A stretch of 48,176 bases of DNA from Prevotella sp. (GTDB taxonomy: Bacteria > Bacteroidota > Bacteroidia > Bacteroidales > Bacteroidaceae), in the NCBI GenBank assembly GCA_016287755.1, contig JAEEWT010000013.1, positions 1 through 48,176 of the forward strand. The letters are read 5' to 3'. The position numbers were made by a program, and so were the translations under genes. The notes under the pieces are model-generated. The model was not told the DNA's origin, ran no database searches, and saw only the letters and a list, made by a program, of their open reading frames with translations. Numbering within the stretch: the stretch's first letter is position 1; every line of letters starts with the position of its first letter. Positions 40,600 to 48,176 of this stretch are shown one piece after another.

Positions 40600-41358
40600 A
40601 TGAAATACTTATATCGCCTTTACCAGTTGTTTATTGCCGTTCCACTGTTTATCGTGTGGACCATTATTATATCGCTCACTGTGGTGGTGGGCTGCAGCTT
40701 GGGAGGCGGTCATTGGTTTGGCTACTACCCCGGTAAGGCGTGGGGATGGCTATCGCTGAAGCTGTTCCTGCTGCCGGTGAAGGTGGAAGGTAGGGAGAAC
40801 CTGAAAGAGGGGGAATCGTATGTCTTTGTGAGTAACCACCAAAGTATGTTCGACATCTTCCTGATATTCGGTCATCTGGGACGACAGTTCAAGTGGATGA
40901 TGAAGCACCAGCTGCGGAAGATGCCGTTTATTGGTTTTGCCTGCGCCCGCTCGCATCAGATCTTCGTGGACAAGAGAGGACCGAGTAAGATCAAGAAGAC
41001 CTACGATGAAGCGCGGAAGATATTACAAGGGGGAATGTCGCTTTCGGTATTCCCTGAAGGAGCCCGCACGTTTACCGGTCATATGGGTGTGTTCCGTCGT
41101 GGTGCCTTTATGCTGGCTGATGATTTGCAGCTGCCAGTGGTTCCCATGACCATCAACGGCTGCTTTGATGTGATGCCGAGGATGCGTGACTACCGTTTCA
41201 TCTCCTGGCATCCGCTCACGCTGACCATTCATGCACCTATCTATCCTGAGAGTAAAGGACCGGAGAACATCAAGCGCATGATGGACGAGAGTTACGAGAA
41301 GGTGATGTCGGGACTGGTTCCTGAGTATCAAGGATACGTGGAGAACCCTGATCAATAA
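40600..41358 (+). CDS. plsC: 1-acyl-sn-glycerol-3-phosphate acyltransferase
   Basis: 252 aa from ATG 40600; an in-frame ATG at 40588 lies in repeat DNA and would add four residues. N-terminal membrane segment (LFIAVPLFIVWTIIISLTVVVG), then the acyltransferase block HX4D (NHQSMFD), the FPEGART motif and VVPMTINGC. It acylates lysophosphatidic acid at position 2 to give phosphatidic acid in phospholipid synthesis at the inner membrane. Convergent with the phosphoesterase gene 6 bp downstream. Confidence 0.92.
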   Translation: MKYLYRLYQLFIAVPLFIVWTIIISLTVVVGCSLGGGHWFGYYPGKAWGWLSLKLFLLPVKVEGRENLKEGESYVFVSNHQSMFDIFLIFGHLGRQFKWMMKHQLRKMPFIGFACARSHQIFVDKRGPSKIKKTYDEARKILQGGMSLSVFPEGARTFTGHMGVFRRGAFMLADDLQLPVVPMTINGCFDVMPRMRDYRFISWHPLTLTIHAPIYPESKGPENIKRMMDESYEKVMSGLVPEYQGYVENPDQ

Positions 41359-41364
41359 GATCGT

Positions 41365-42543
41365 TTATTTCCCCTTTCTTAACGTCAGTACCACAATCTC
41401 TCCCGACATACCGAATCGGAAGGGAATGAGGGCGCCCAGACCGGAGGAGACGAACATCGAACGTCCGCTCTTCTCATACCAACCGGCCACATAGTCGGTT
41501 TTCAGTGAGACAGGTGTCCACCCGAAGAGCTTGAACTGACCGCCATGGGTATGACCGCAGAGGGTGAGCTGCGCCTTCAGATCGGGTACGAGCTCGGTAG
41601 CCCAGAGTTCTGGGTTATGCAGCAGCGCCACCGCAAAGGCATTGTCTTTCACCCCTTGCTGTGCTTTGGGCAAATCGCTGCGCCTTGTATATTTGCCTGT
41701 AAAGCCCAATGTGTTATCATCTATACCCATCACCACGATGGAGTCGGCTCCTCTACGCACCACCCTATTCTCGTTCAGCAGCACATCCCATCCCATACTG
41801 CGTTGCTTACTCTTGATCAGATTCTCGTTCAACGCCTCTGTGGCAAAGTCGGCCTTGATGTAATTGGGGTAGTCGTGGTTGCCCATGACGGAATACACCC
41901 CGTCCTTGGCCTTGATGGTGGAGAGCAACGACTGTACCGGATCAAGTTCTGAGGGCTGCAGGTTCTGAAGATCGCCCACAAAGACAACCATATCGCCCTG
42001 CTGCTCGTTAATCATCCGGATGTTCTTCTCCAGTACCTTCTCACGTCCTCCAAGGTAAGAGCCTACATGGAGATCGCTGAAGAGTACGATGCGGTAGCCG
42101 TCGAACGATGCGGGCAGATCCTTACATACGAACTCCTGCTCGTTCACCTCGGTCTTGTTATAGCCAATGGTGAAGCCATAGACAGCAATGAACAGCGTGA
42201 CGAGCGCCAAGCAGAAACCCACGAGGTTTCCCCAGTTCTGTCGTTTGTGCAACAGCTTACAGAACAGGAGTCCGACGACACTGCATATGGCGAACACGAC
42301 CAGGGGGGCGACAATAACACCCAACAGGAACAGATAGAAGTACAGGATATTCATATCCACTGGGGCAAAATCATCACCTGCCGACAGGCCCAAGGTATAG
42401 ACCGCCATGAGGGCGGCGGGTATCCATATCAGGGTTTTCCACAATACCTGATGATGCTTGCGCCGATTCAGGTAATGACGGTGAATGTAAATCACGGGGA
42501 GGGTGATGAGAAGGATCAGGGGGATGAGGATTCGGGCGATCAT
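41365..42543 (-). CDS. Membrane-anchored metallophosphoesterase
   Basis: 392 aa. About four N-terminal transmembrane helices (residues 1-140, e.g. ILIPLILLITLPVIYI and FYLFLLGVIVAPLVVFAICSVVGLLF), then a calcineurin-like phosphoesterase domain with FSDLHVGSYLGG, GDLQN, GNHDYPNY and CGHTHGGQ, the full metal-binding set. The layout fits the YkuE/LpxH-distant group of bacterial membrane phosphoesterases; the substrate is unknown. Last gene of the DUF4369-pyrC-MetH activation unit, separated from it by heptad repeats. Confidence 0.9.
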   Translation of the reverse strand: MIARILIPLILLITLPVIYIHRHYLNRRKHHQVLWKTLIWIPAALMAVYTLGLSAGDDFAPVDMNILYFYLFLLGVIVAPLVVFAICSVVGLLFCKLLHKRQNWGNLVGFCLALVTLFIAVYGFTIGYNKTEVNEQEFVCKDLPASFDGYRIVLFSDLHVGSYLGGREKVLEKNIRMINEQQGDMVVFVGDLQNLQPSELDPVQSLLSTIKAKDGVYSVMGNHDYPNYIKADFATEALNENLIKSKQRSMGWDVLLNENRVVRRGADSIVVMGIDDNTLGFTGKYTRRSDLPKAQQGVKDNAFAVALLHNPELWATELVPDLKAQLTLCGHTHGGQFKLFGWTPVSLKTDYVAGWYEKSGRSMFVSSGLGALIPFRFGMSGEIVVLTLRKGK

Positions 42544-42578
42544 ATGCGAATTGAAAATTGAAAGTTGAAAATTGGAAA
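42544..42578 (-). repeat. Heptads between two operon genes
   Basis: On the plus strand AATTGAA, AATTGAA, AGTTGAA, AATTGGA units of 7 bp fill the gap between the phosphoesterase and MetH-activation genes. Confidence 0.75.
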
Positions 42579-43415
42579 TTACAGGTGGGAGGCAAGGAAA
42601 CGACGGGCCAGCTCTACGGGAATGCCGCGCCGCAGGGAATAGTCGTGCAACTGATCCTCCCCTATCTTACCTAAGTTGAAGTAACGCGCCTGGGGATGGG
42701 CTATCATGAAGCCGCTGACCGATGCATGGGGCATCATCATCCCACTCTCGGTGAGACGAATACCGATGTCCTTCATGCCAATCAGGTCGGATATAATGAA
42801 GTTGATACTGGTGTCGGGAAGTGAGGGATAGCCGATGGCAGGACGGATGCCCTGGAAGGCCTCCACATGCAGCTGCTGCATGGAAAGGTGCTCATCGGGC
42901 GCATAACCCCAGTAGTGCTTGCGCACCTCTTCGTGCATACGCTCGGCCGTAGCCTCAGCGAGTCGGTCGGCCAATGTCTGGGCCATCATCCTCGAGAAGG
43001 GATCGTCTTCGGTATCGGTCTCCAAGGCATGATCAACGGTGGTGGCAAAGACGCCGATGGTATCTTTTTGTCCTGATGATAACGGACGGATGAAATCCGA
43101 CAGGCACAGATTCAGTTCTTCGCTCCCTACAGGGTGCTGCTGGCGCAGGAAGGGAATACGCATGGAAGCATCGTGATGATCTTTTCCTTCACGCCATACC
43201 ACCACATCATCGCCATCGCTGTTCGCCTCGAAGAGACCGAAGACAGCATGGGTGTGATACTTACCGTCGAGGTACGACAGACGCTGGTCGGCCTCCTGGC
43301 GCAGCTTCTCGCGCTCCACGCTCCCCTGATTCCCTACGCCCCAGGCATAGTAGAAGTAGATCCAGTTCACATAGGGAACCAACGTACTGATATCGTATGT
43401 GATTTGTTGTATCAT
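42579..43415 (-). CDS. Stand-alone methionine synthase (MetH) activation domain protein
   Basis: 278 aa. The whole protein matches the C-terminal S-adenosylmethionine-binding activation module of MetH: YVNWIYFYYAWG at the start, the helical middle (DRLAEATAERMHEEVRKHYWGY), RPAIGYPSLPD (the AdoMet-binding RPxxGYP) and SGFMIAHPQARYFNLGKIG. In MetH this module binds AdoMet to reductively re-methylate cobalamin. Here it is a separate gene with no homocysteine, folate or B12 domain attached. Its ATG overlaps the pyrC stop by 4 bp, so it is translationally coupled to pyrC. Confidence 0.85.
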   Translation of the reverse strand: MIQQITYDISTLVPYVNWIYFYYAWGVGNQGSVEREKLRQEADQRLSYLDGKYHTHAVFGLFEANSDGDDVVVWREGKDHHDASMRIPFLRQQHPVGSEELNLCLSDFIRPLSSGQKDTIGVFATTVDHALETDTEDDPFSRMMAQTLADRLAEATAERMHEEVRKHYWGYAPDEHLSMQQLHVEAFQGIRPAIGYPSLPDTSINFIISDLIGMKDIGIRLTESGMMMPHASVSGFMIAHPQARYFNLGKIGEDQLHDYSLRRGIPVELARRFLASHL

Positions 43416-44758
43416 CTGAATGACAGTTCCTCGCCGTGATAATGGGCATCAAAGACTCCTTGGTTGTACAGGTGATGACCGTTACAGAAGGTATGCTGCA
43501 CCTGCCAGCGGTAGGTGTGCCCGAGCATCGGACTCCATTGGCACTTGCTCTGGATAATATCCTTCGTGACGGTCCAGGGAGCATGAGGACTGACAATAAC
43601 GATGTCGGCCTTATATCCTTTCCTGATGAACCCGCGTTCGCGGACATCAAACAACTGCGCAGGATGATGGCACATCAGCTCCACCAATCGTTCAACAGAC
43701 AGGACACCTGCGTCCACCAGTTCCAACATGGTGACCAGCGAGAACTGAATCATCGGCATGCCCGATGTGGCCTTGGCTGCCCCACCCTGCTTGTCGCTTA
43801 ACTGATGCGGCGCATGATCGGTGCCGATAACGGCTATACGACCGTCAGTCAATGCCTGTCGCAAGGCGGCACGGTCGACTTTGGTCTTAATGGCCGGGTT
43901 GCACTTGATCAATGCACCCAACGTTCCATAATCCTCGTCGCAGAAATACAGATGACTCACCGTCGCCTCCGCGGTAACATAACTATGAACTATGAACTCT
44001 GCACTTTGAACTTTCTTTAGGAGTTCAAGTTCTTTGGCGGTAGTGAGATGGGCGATGTGCAGACGGGCATGGTATTTCCTGGCCAGCTCCACGGCCAGGC
44101 GCGAACTCTCGTAACAAGCCTCCTCGCTACGTATTTCCGGATGATGAATCACGGCAGGATCGTCGCCATAGCGCGCCTTTGCTTCCGTCATGTTCCTGTT
44201 GATGATACTCGTATCCTCGCAGTGTGCCATGATGGGCAGCGGTGAGGTACGGAAGATCTCTTCCAGCGCCGCTTTCTTGTCAACCAGCATATTCCCTGTG
44301 CTGCTACCCATGAACAACTTGATGCCAGGGATGCGGTGGATATCCAACTGGGGGAAGAGATGAGCATTTCCATTGGTGGCGCCGAAGAAGAAGCTGTAGT
44401 TTACATGACTGCTTCGCTGTGCCAGCAGGAACTTCTCGTTGAGTGTTTCCAAAGAGGTGGTCTGAGGAACGGTATTGGGCATATCGAAATAGGAGGTGAC
44501 GCCCCCGAAGGCTGCCGCCCTACTCTCGCTCTCGATATCGGCCTTCTGCGTGAGTCCTGGCTCACGGAAATGCACATGGTCGTCGATGACGCCCGGAAAA
44601 ACAAAACACCCCGTGGCATCAACCGTCTGGTCGAACTGCCCCTGGGGTGCTGATGGTTTCTCAATGATGTCCGCAATACGATCGTCCTCAATAATCAGAG
44701 AACCTTGAAAGGAACGTCCTTCGTTGACGATGGTTGCGTGGGATATCAGTGTTTTCAA
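43412..44758 (-). CDS. pyrC: Dihydroorotase
   Basis: 448 aa with start at TTG 44758, which yields MKTLISHATIVNEG as in relatives and lies 11 bp after the preceding stop; the longer frame would overlap the lipoprotein gene by 107 bp. Metal site DDHVHFREPG (about residues 55-65), the carbamylated-Lys region, MAHCED and IGTDHAPH are all present. It closes carbamoyl-aspartate to dihydroorotate in pyrimidine synthesis. Residues about 247-261 (KKVQSAEFIVHSYV) are encoded by TATGAAC/TTTGAAC heptads at 43978-44020, replacing a non-repetitive segment in the family just before TAEATVSHLYF. Confidence 0.92.
   Translation of the reverse strand: MKTLISHATIVNEGRSFQGSLIIEDDRIADIIEKPSAPQGQFDQTVDATGCFVFPGVIDDHVHFREPGLTQKADIESESRAAAFGGVTSYFDMPNTVPQTTSLETLNEKFLLAQRSSHVNYSFFFGATNGNAHLFPQLDIHRIPGIKLFMGSSTGNMLVDKKAALEEIFRTSPLPIMAHCEDTSIINRNMTEAKARYGDDPAVIHHPEIRSEEACYESSRLAVELARKYHARLHIAHLTTAKELELLKKVQSAEFIVHSYVTAEATVSHLYFCDEDYGTLGALIKCNPAIKTKVDRAALRQALTDGRIAVIGTDHAPHQLSDKQGGAAKATSGMPMIQFSLVTMLELVDAGVLSVERLVELMCHHPAQLFDVRERGFIRKGYKADIVIVSPHAPWTVTKDIIQSKCQWSPMLGHTYRWQVQHTFCNGHHLYNQGVFDAHYHGEELSFR
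43978..44020 (-). repeat. Heptads in frame inside pyrC
   Basis: On the plus strand AACTATG twice, then AACTCTGC and ACTTTGAACTTTC units: the same 7-bp theme as the intergenic tracts near 40565-40592 and 14330-14365. Confidence 0.75.
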
Positions 44759-44771
44759 TGCTATTCGGTAT

Positions 44772-45563
44772 TTATTGCGCTGAATCCGTTGGCTGTGCCA
44801 GCTGATTGGGTGTAGGAGTCTGCGGCAGCGGTGCTTGCGGAGCCGTCTGCGGAGCGCCTGACGGTTCGGCCATACCATTCATGATGGCCTCGTTCTGCTT
44901 GGCTGTCTCGTAATAGGTCTTCACATACGCATCGTTCTTGAAGTTATCAGTGGCCTTACTCATCAACGCCTCCACCCATGGGGAGAGCAGCGGAGTACGG
45001 TCGGCTGCCGTCAGCATGAAGAACACACCCGGTCCTAACACATTGTCAAAGTTCTCTTCGATGAAGCCGGTAACGAGCTTATCCTCCTCATCAGCAATCC
45101 TTGCAGCCTCCTCGTTCAGACGCGCATTGGTTACGTTCTCGTCCTCGCCGTCCATGATGGCCTGACTCTGCTTATGACCTAAGTCTTCCATCTTTCTCTG
45201 CAGCTGGTTGTATTCCTCGAGGAAAGCCGTCAGCTTATCGTTCAGCGGCGTACCGCTTACTTTCTGCTCTGAGTTGTCGATCTTGATCAAGATCTCGCCA
45301 CGCTCAATCACCACGGGCATGATGCTCTCATCATCCATGAACAGCGTGGCCATTCTGGTGCTGTCAACCGTTCCGGTGAACTGGAATTTTCCATGAACAA
45401 CATCGCACGAATCCACATTCTTCAGGTCACTGTTCTTGAAAACCTTCAGATAGAGCATTCGTCCGTCGAGCATCTGCACGTCGGAAGAGCCTTGGATATT
45501 GTAACTGTTAGCACACGATGTAAGCGCGGCCAATGTCAGTAGTGCGTAGATGATTTTATTCAT
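44772..45563 (-). CDS. DUF4369 lipoprotein
   Basis: 263 aa. Lipobox LAALTSC gives Cys17 as the lipidated residue. Residues about 20-110 form a DUF4369-type beta domain (YNIQGSSDVQMLDGRMLYLKVF, KFQFTGTVDSTRMATLFMDD), often found in front of thioredoxin-like domains in Bacteroidetes; here a helical, acidic middle and a Pro/Gln-rich tail follow (APQTAPQAPLPQTPTPNQ) and no CxxC is present. Probably anchored at the periplasmic or outer membrane; role unknown. First gene of a unit with pyrC, MetH activation protein and phosphoesterase. Confidence 0.85.
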   Translation of the reverse strand: MNKIIYALLTLAALTSCANSYNIQGSSDVQMLDGRMLYLKVFKNSDLKNVDSCDVVHGKFQFTGTVDSTRMATLFMDDESIMPVVIERGEILIKIDNSEQKVSGTPLNDKLTAFLEEYNQLQRKMEDLGHKQSQAIMDGEDENVTNARLNEEAARIADEEDKLVTGFIEENFDNVLGPGVFFMLTAADRTPLLSPWVEALMSKATDNFKNDAYVKTYYETAKQNEAIMNGMAEPSGAPQTAPQAPLPQTPTPNQLAQPTDSAQ

Positions 45564-45616
45564 AAAAAACTCGTATAACAGCTTATGTCGGTTTGTCTAC
45601 CGGCACGAAGACTCTG

Positions 45617-45648
45617 CAAAAGTACAATGTAATCTTGAAGTATGGAAA
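45617..45648 (-). promoter_or_regulatory. Promoter of the DUF4369-pyrC operon
   Basis: -7 box TACTTTTG (45617-45624) on the minus strand; TTTC at 45645-45648, 20 bp away, is a weaker -33. Confidence 0.55.
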
Positions 45649-45683
45649 AATTTTCATGCTATTTAAAACAAATGAGCATACTT

Positions 45684-46115
45684 TTAGGGTTTTTTTGCCT
45701 CTTTTTCCAATTCATGACTAATTCGGTGCGTGGTATATACCTCAAGAATGGCAGCAACCAGCAACAGCACCACCCATTTTCCCATGATATAAATAATGTA
45801 TGCGTTCAGACCATTGGTGATATGGTTCTGGAAAAACGGCAACAGGAAATTGTAGGCATTCTCCACCATGAGCAACCCTGCCAGGATGAACAGGATATCG
45901 GCGAAGATCATGATGCGGCGCAGACGACGGATCACGAAGCTGTCGCCATTGTATGCCTGGAGTATCTGCATGGAAGAAAACAGCAGGGCGCCTACAAGGA
46001 AAACCCAGGAGGCGGGATGACTGAATCCGAACACATAGAAGCCGGCACCGATGACCATCATGGCACCGCCTATCAGGAACAAGATGTTCTGGAACCTATT
46101 CAGCTGTCTCATCAC
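45684..46115 (-). CDS. Four-helix membrane protein of unknown function
   Basis: 143 aa with four transmembrane helices (FLIGGAMMVIGAGFYVF, WVFLVGALLFSSMQIL, IMIFADILFILAGLLMV, IYIMGKWVVLLLVAAILEVY) and a short charged tail (THRISHELEKEAKKP). No named family recognised. Its start overlaps the last 20 bp of the FtsB-like gene, so the two are co-expressed; a role in the envelope or cell division is possible but rests on position alone. Confidence 0.7.
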   Translation of the reverse strand: MMRQLNRFQNILFLIGGAMMVIGAGFYVFGFSHPASWVFLVGALLFSSMQILQAYNGDSFVIRRLRRIMIFADILFILAGLLMVENAYNFLLPFFQNHITNGLNAYIIYIMGKWVVLLLVAAILEVYTTHRISHELEKEAKKP

Positions 46116-46434
46116 CTTCCTCCTTTACCGGTTGTAAATCATCACTCAGTACGAAGATATCCTCATCGTCGGCCTTCATGAAATAGCGCTCGCGGGCAAT
46201 CTTCGTGATGGCCTTAGGATTGCGGCGCAACTCGCGCAACTGAGCCTCATCACGCTCATACTGCGCATTGTACTCCGCGATTTTCGTCTTCAGCTCCTCA
46301 ATCTGCAGGTCGTACTTCACACGCTGATAAAAGCTGTTCTCATCGAGCACACCCACAATCAGGACACCGACAATCAGCACAATCCAATATTTGTTGTGAC
46401 TGAGAAAGGCATAGACAGGATTTGATTTACTCAT
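46096..46434 (-). CDS. FtsB/DivIC-type septum formation initiator
   Basis: 112 aa from ATG 46434 (MSKSNPVYAFL; the frame is open 30 bp further). One transmembrane helix (YWIVLIVGVLIVGVLD), then a coiled coil (VKYDLQIEELKTKIAEYNAQYERDEAQLREL) and the family's RNPKAITKIARERYFMK motif. FtsB/DivIC joins FtsL and FtsQ in the divisome, controlling septal peptidoglycan synthesis. It diverges from dnaX across a compact bidirectional promoter and overlaps the membrane-protein gene downstream. Confidence 0.85.
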   Translation of the reverse strand: MSKSNPVYAFLSHNKYWIVLIVGVLIVGVLDENSFYQRVKYDLQIEELKTKIAEYNAQYERDEAQLRELRRNPKAITKIARERYFMKADDEDIFVLSDDLQPVKEEGDETAE

Positions 46435-46452
46435 ATTTATATTATTTGAGCG

Positions 46453-46490
46453 CAAAGATAGCAATATTTATTGAAAAATTACTATCTTTG
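46453..46490. promoter_or_regulatory. Divergent promoter pair ftsB-like / dnaX
   Basis: Mirror-image -7 boxes: TATCTTTG on the minus strand (46453-46460) and on the plus strand (46483-46490), only 22 bp apart. Each promoter's -33 position falls on the other's -7 box, and neither has a clear TTTG there, so they probably exclude each other. Confidence 0.65.
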
Positions 46491-46510
46491 CACGAAACTT
46501 TTCAATAATT

Positions 46511-48176
46511 ATGGAAGAATATATTGTATCAGCACGCAAATACCGGCCGATGACCTTCGATTCGGTGGTGGGACAGGAGGCACTGACCACCACGCTGAAG
46601 AATGCGGTGAAGAGCGGAAAGCTGGCACATGCCTACCTTTTCTGCGGACCGCGAGGCGTGGGAAAAACCACCTGCGCACGCATCTTCGCCAAGGCCATCA
46701 ACTGTGAGACGCCCACCGAAGAGGGGGAAGCATGCAACCACTGTGAGAGTTGCAAGGCCTTCAACGAACAGCGGTCGTATAACATCTTCGAGCTGGATGC
46801 TGCCTCGAACAACTCCGTGGAGAACATCAAGGTGTTGATGGAGCAGACGCGCATCCCGCCGCAGATCGGTAAGTACAAGGTGTTCATCATCGACGAGGTA
46901 CACATGCTTTCCACGGCTGCCTTCAATGCCTTCCTCAAGACCTTGGAGGAGCCGCCAGCACATGTTATCTTCATCCTCGCCACTACCGAGAAGCACAAGA
47001 TCCTGCCCACGATTATCAGTAGGTGCCAGATATACGACTTCGAGCGCATGACCGTTCCCAATATCGTGAATCATCTCAAGATGGTGGCCGAGAAAGAGGG
47101 AATCACCTACGAGGAGGAGGCGCTGAACATCATTGCCGAGAAGGCTGATGGTGGTATGCGCGACGCGCTGTCGGTATTCGACCAGGTGGCATCTTTCTGT
47201 CAGGGGAACATCACGTACCAGAAGGTGATAGACGACCTGAATGTGCTCGACACGGAGAACTACTTCAACATCATCAACCTGGCGTTGGAGAACAAGGTGG
47301 CGGATATCATGGTCCTGCTGAACAATGTCATCAACAACGGCTTCGATGGCGGTCATCTCATCAGCGGACTGGCTGCGCATGTGCGTAACGTACTGATGGC
47401 GAAAGATGAGCAGACCATCCCGTTGCTGGAGGTGAGTCAGCGCCAACGCGACCAATACCGCGAGCAGGCTAAGAAATGCCCACCTTCGTTCCTGTATAAG
47501 GCGCTGAAGATTATGAACGACTGTGATGTGAACTACCGCCAGAGCAGTAATAAACGACTGCTGGTGGAGCTGACACTGATTCAGGTGGCGCAGATCACGC
47601 AGGAGGATGATACGCCTTCGGCGGGGCGCAGCCCTAAGCGATTAAAATCCCTGTTCAAGAAACTTGTCAAGAACGTTCAAGTCAAGGTTGCTCCACAGGG
47701 TGGCACCGAACGTTCCCAGAAAAAGAACGAAGAGCCCACAGCGCCCGTCGTTCAACCTGCTGATACTACTCCTGCAGCACCAGCAACCCCCAAACCCCAG
47801 CCACGCGTGCGTATCGACTCGATAGGTATGACCTTCGCCAACTTGAGTAAGAGCGGGGAGAAACCTGCTTTCCAGAAAGAGAATGAAGAGGAGGCGCAGA
47901 CGGGTGAACAACGGGTGTTCGACGAGAATATGCTGTTGATGCAATGGACGGCCATGTGTAACCGTATGCCGCAGCAGATGACGGCCATGGCTACGCGCAT
48001 GAAGAACATGACACCGGTCATTACCGAATTTCCCCATATCGAGGTGGTGATCGACAACGAGATTCTGCTCGATCAGATGAAAACCATCCAGAAACGCATC
48101 CGTAACACCCTCGTCACGAATCTCCATAACAACGATATAACCCTTCACCTCCGTCTGGCCAAGCCCGATGAGGTGA
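46511..48176 (+). CDS. dnaX: DNA polymerase III gamma/tau subunit, 5' part
   Basis: 555 codons in the window with no stop; the 3' end is outside. Start at ATG 46511 (MEEYIVSARKYRPMTFDSVVGQ), 21 bp after the -7 box. Clamp-loader ATPase: Walker A GPRGVGKTT (46-54), a zinc module with Cys spaced in CETPTEEGEACNHCESC, Walker B IIDEVHML, SRC motif (IISRCQIYDF), domain III and a Pro/Ala/Lys linker (about 380-435), then the start of the tau-type C-terminal domain (MLLMQWTAMCNRMPQQM). It loads the sliding clamp and couples polymerases. No slippery A-run for a programmed frameshift was seen in the linker part visible. Confidence 0.95.
   Translation, partial: MEEYIVSARKYRPMTFDSVVGQEALTTTLKNAVKSGKLAHAYLFCGPRGVGKTTCARIFAKAINCETPTEEGEACNHCESCKAFNEQRSYNIFELDAASNNSVENIKVLMEQTRIPPQIGKYKVFIIDEVHMLSTAAFNAFLKTLEEPPAHVIFILATTEKHKILPTIISRCQIYDFERMTVPNIVNHLKMVAEKEGITYEEEALNIIAEKADGGMRDALSVFDQVASFCQGNITYQKVIDDLNVLDTENYFNIINLALENKVADIMVLLNNVINNGFDGGHLISGLAAHVRNVLMAKDEQTIPLLEVSQRQRDQYREQAKKCPPSFLYKALKIMNDCDVNYRQSSNKRLLVELTLIQVAQITQEDDTPSAGRSPKRLKSLFKKLVKNVQVKVAPQGGTERSQKKNEEPTAPVVQPADTTPAAPATPKPQPRVRIDSIGMTFANLSKSGEKPAFQKENEEEAQTGEQRVFDENMLLMQWTAMCNRMPQQMTAMATRMKNMTPVITEFPHIEVVIDNEILLDQMKTIQKRIRNTLVTNLHNNDITLHLRLAKPDEV

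Noticed and set aside
46529..47455. 308-aa open frame opposite dnaX
   Set aside because: Antisense shadow; the plus-strand dnaX frame continues unbroken to the window end and carries all family motifs.

Overview
The window is a chromosomal segment of a Bacteroidales bacterium, most likely Prevotella/Segatella or a close relative. Evidence: almost every gene start is preceded by the Bacteroidetes promoter TTTG-N19/20-TAnnTTTG; Shine-Dalgarno sequences are scarce; and the gene families are typical of the group (DUF4492-cydAB, Bacteroidetes Mrp without a CxxC tail, an HU-family protein followed by a 'smalltalk' peptide, DUF4369 lipoprotein). The genus is inferred, not proven.

Layout. 1-600: 5' end of a 16S rRNA gene (minus), its leader and promoter; the rest of the rRNA operon lies outside. 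700-11,160: one long minus-strand transcription unit with four tandem secreted paralogs sharing a C-terminal tail, then DUF4492, cydA, cydB and a periplasmic cyclophilin. 11.2-11.8 kb: repeat-rich regulatory DNA. 11.86-17.9 kb: a coiled-coil membrane protein, TolC, an HlyD-type adaptor and two ABC-2 permeases, with no ATPase gene. 17.9-24.7 kb: mrp, a lipoprotein, a TrpB2-type tryptophan synthase beta chain and mfd. 24.7-25.5 kb: minisatellite and dispersed repeat. 25.5-31.4 kb: a tightly packed minus-strand operon of a DUF2075 nuclease-helicase, a UvrD/HelD-type helicase, an HXXEE membrane protein and a nucleoside deoxyribosyltransferase-like protein; the two helicases are AT-rich and look acquired. 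31.4-36.5 kb: accessory island with a small orphan gene, HU-like protein, smalltalk peptide, a promoter- and terminator-flanked tRNA-like RNA, a DUF4143 ATPase between two copies of a dispersed repeat, an orphan C-terminal tail and a 39-aa gene. 36.5-48.2 kb: secreted protein, BASS transporter, dolichyl-phosphate-mannose-synthase-like enzyme, PlsC, the DUF4369-pyrC-MetH-activation-phosphoesterase operon, a membrane protein, FtsB/DivIC and the 5' part of dnaX.

The most unusual theme is a family of degenerate tandem repeats with a unit of 7 bp (sometimes 8). The unit sequence differs from site to site but the period is kept. They fill gaps inside operons, form the arms of at least four inverted-repeat elements around AT-rich or unrelated cores, supply the last codons and stop of some genes, and occur in frame inside mfd (twice) and pyrC. 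The second theme is the tRNA-like small RNA at about 33.6 kb. The third is the helicase/nuclease operon, a candidate defence cassette.
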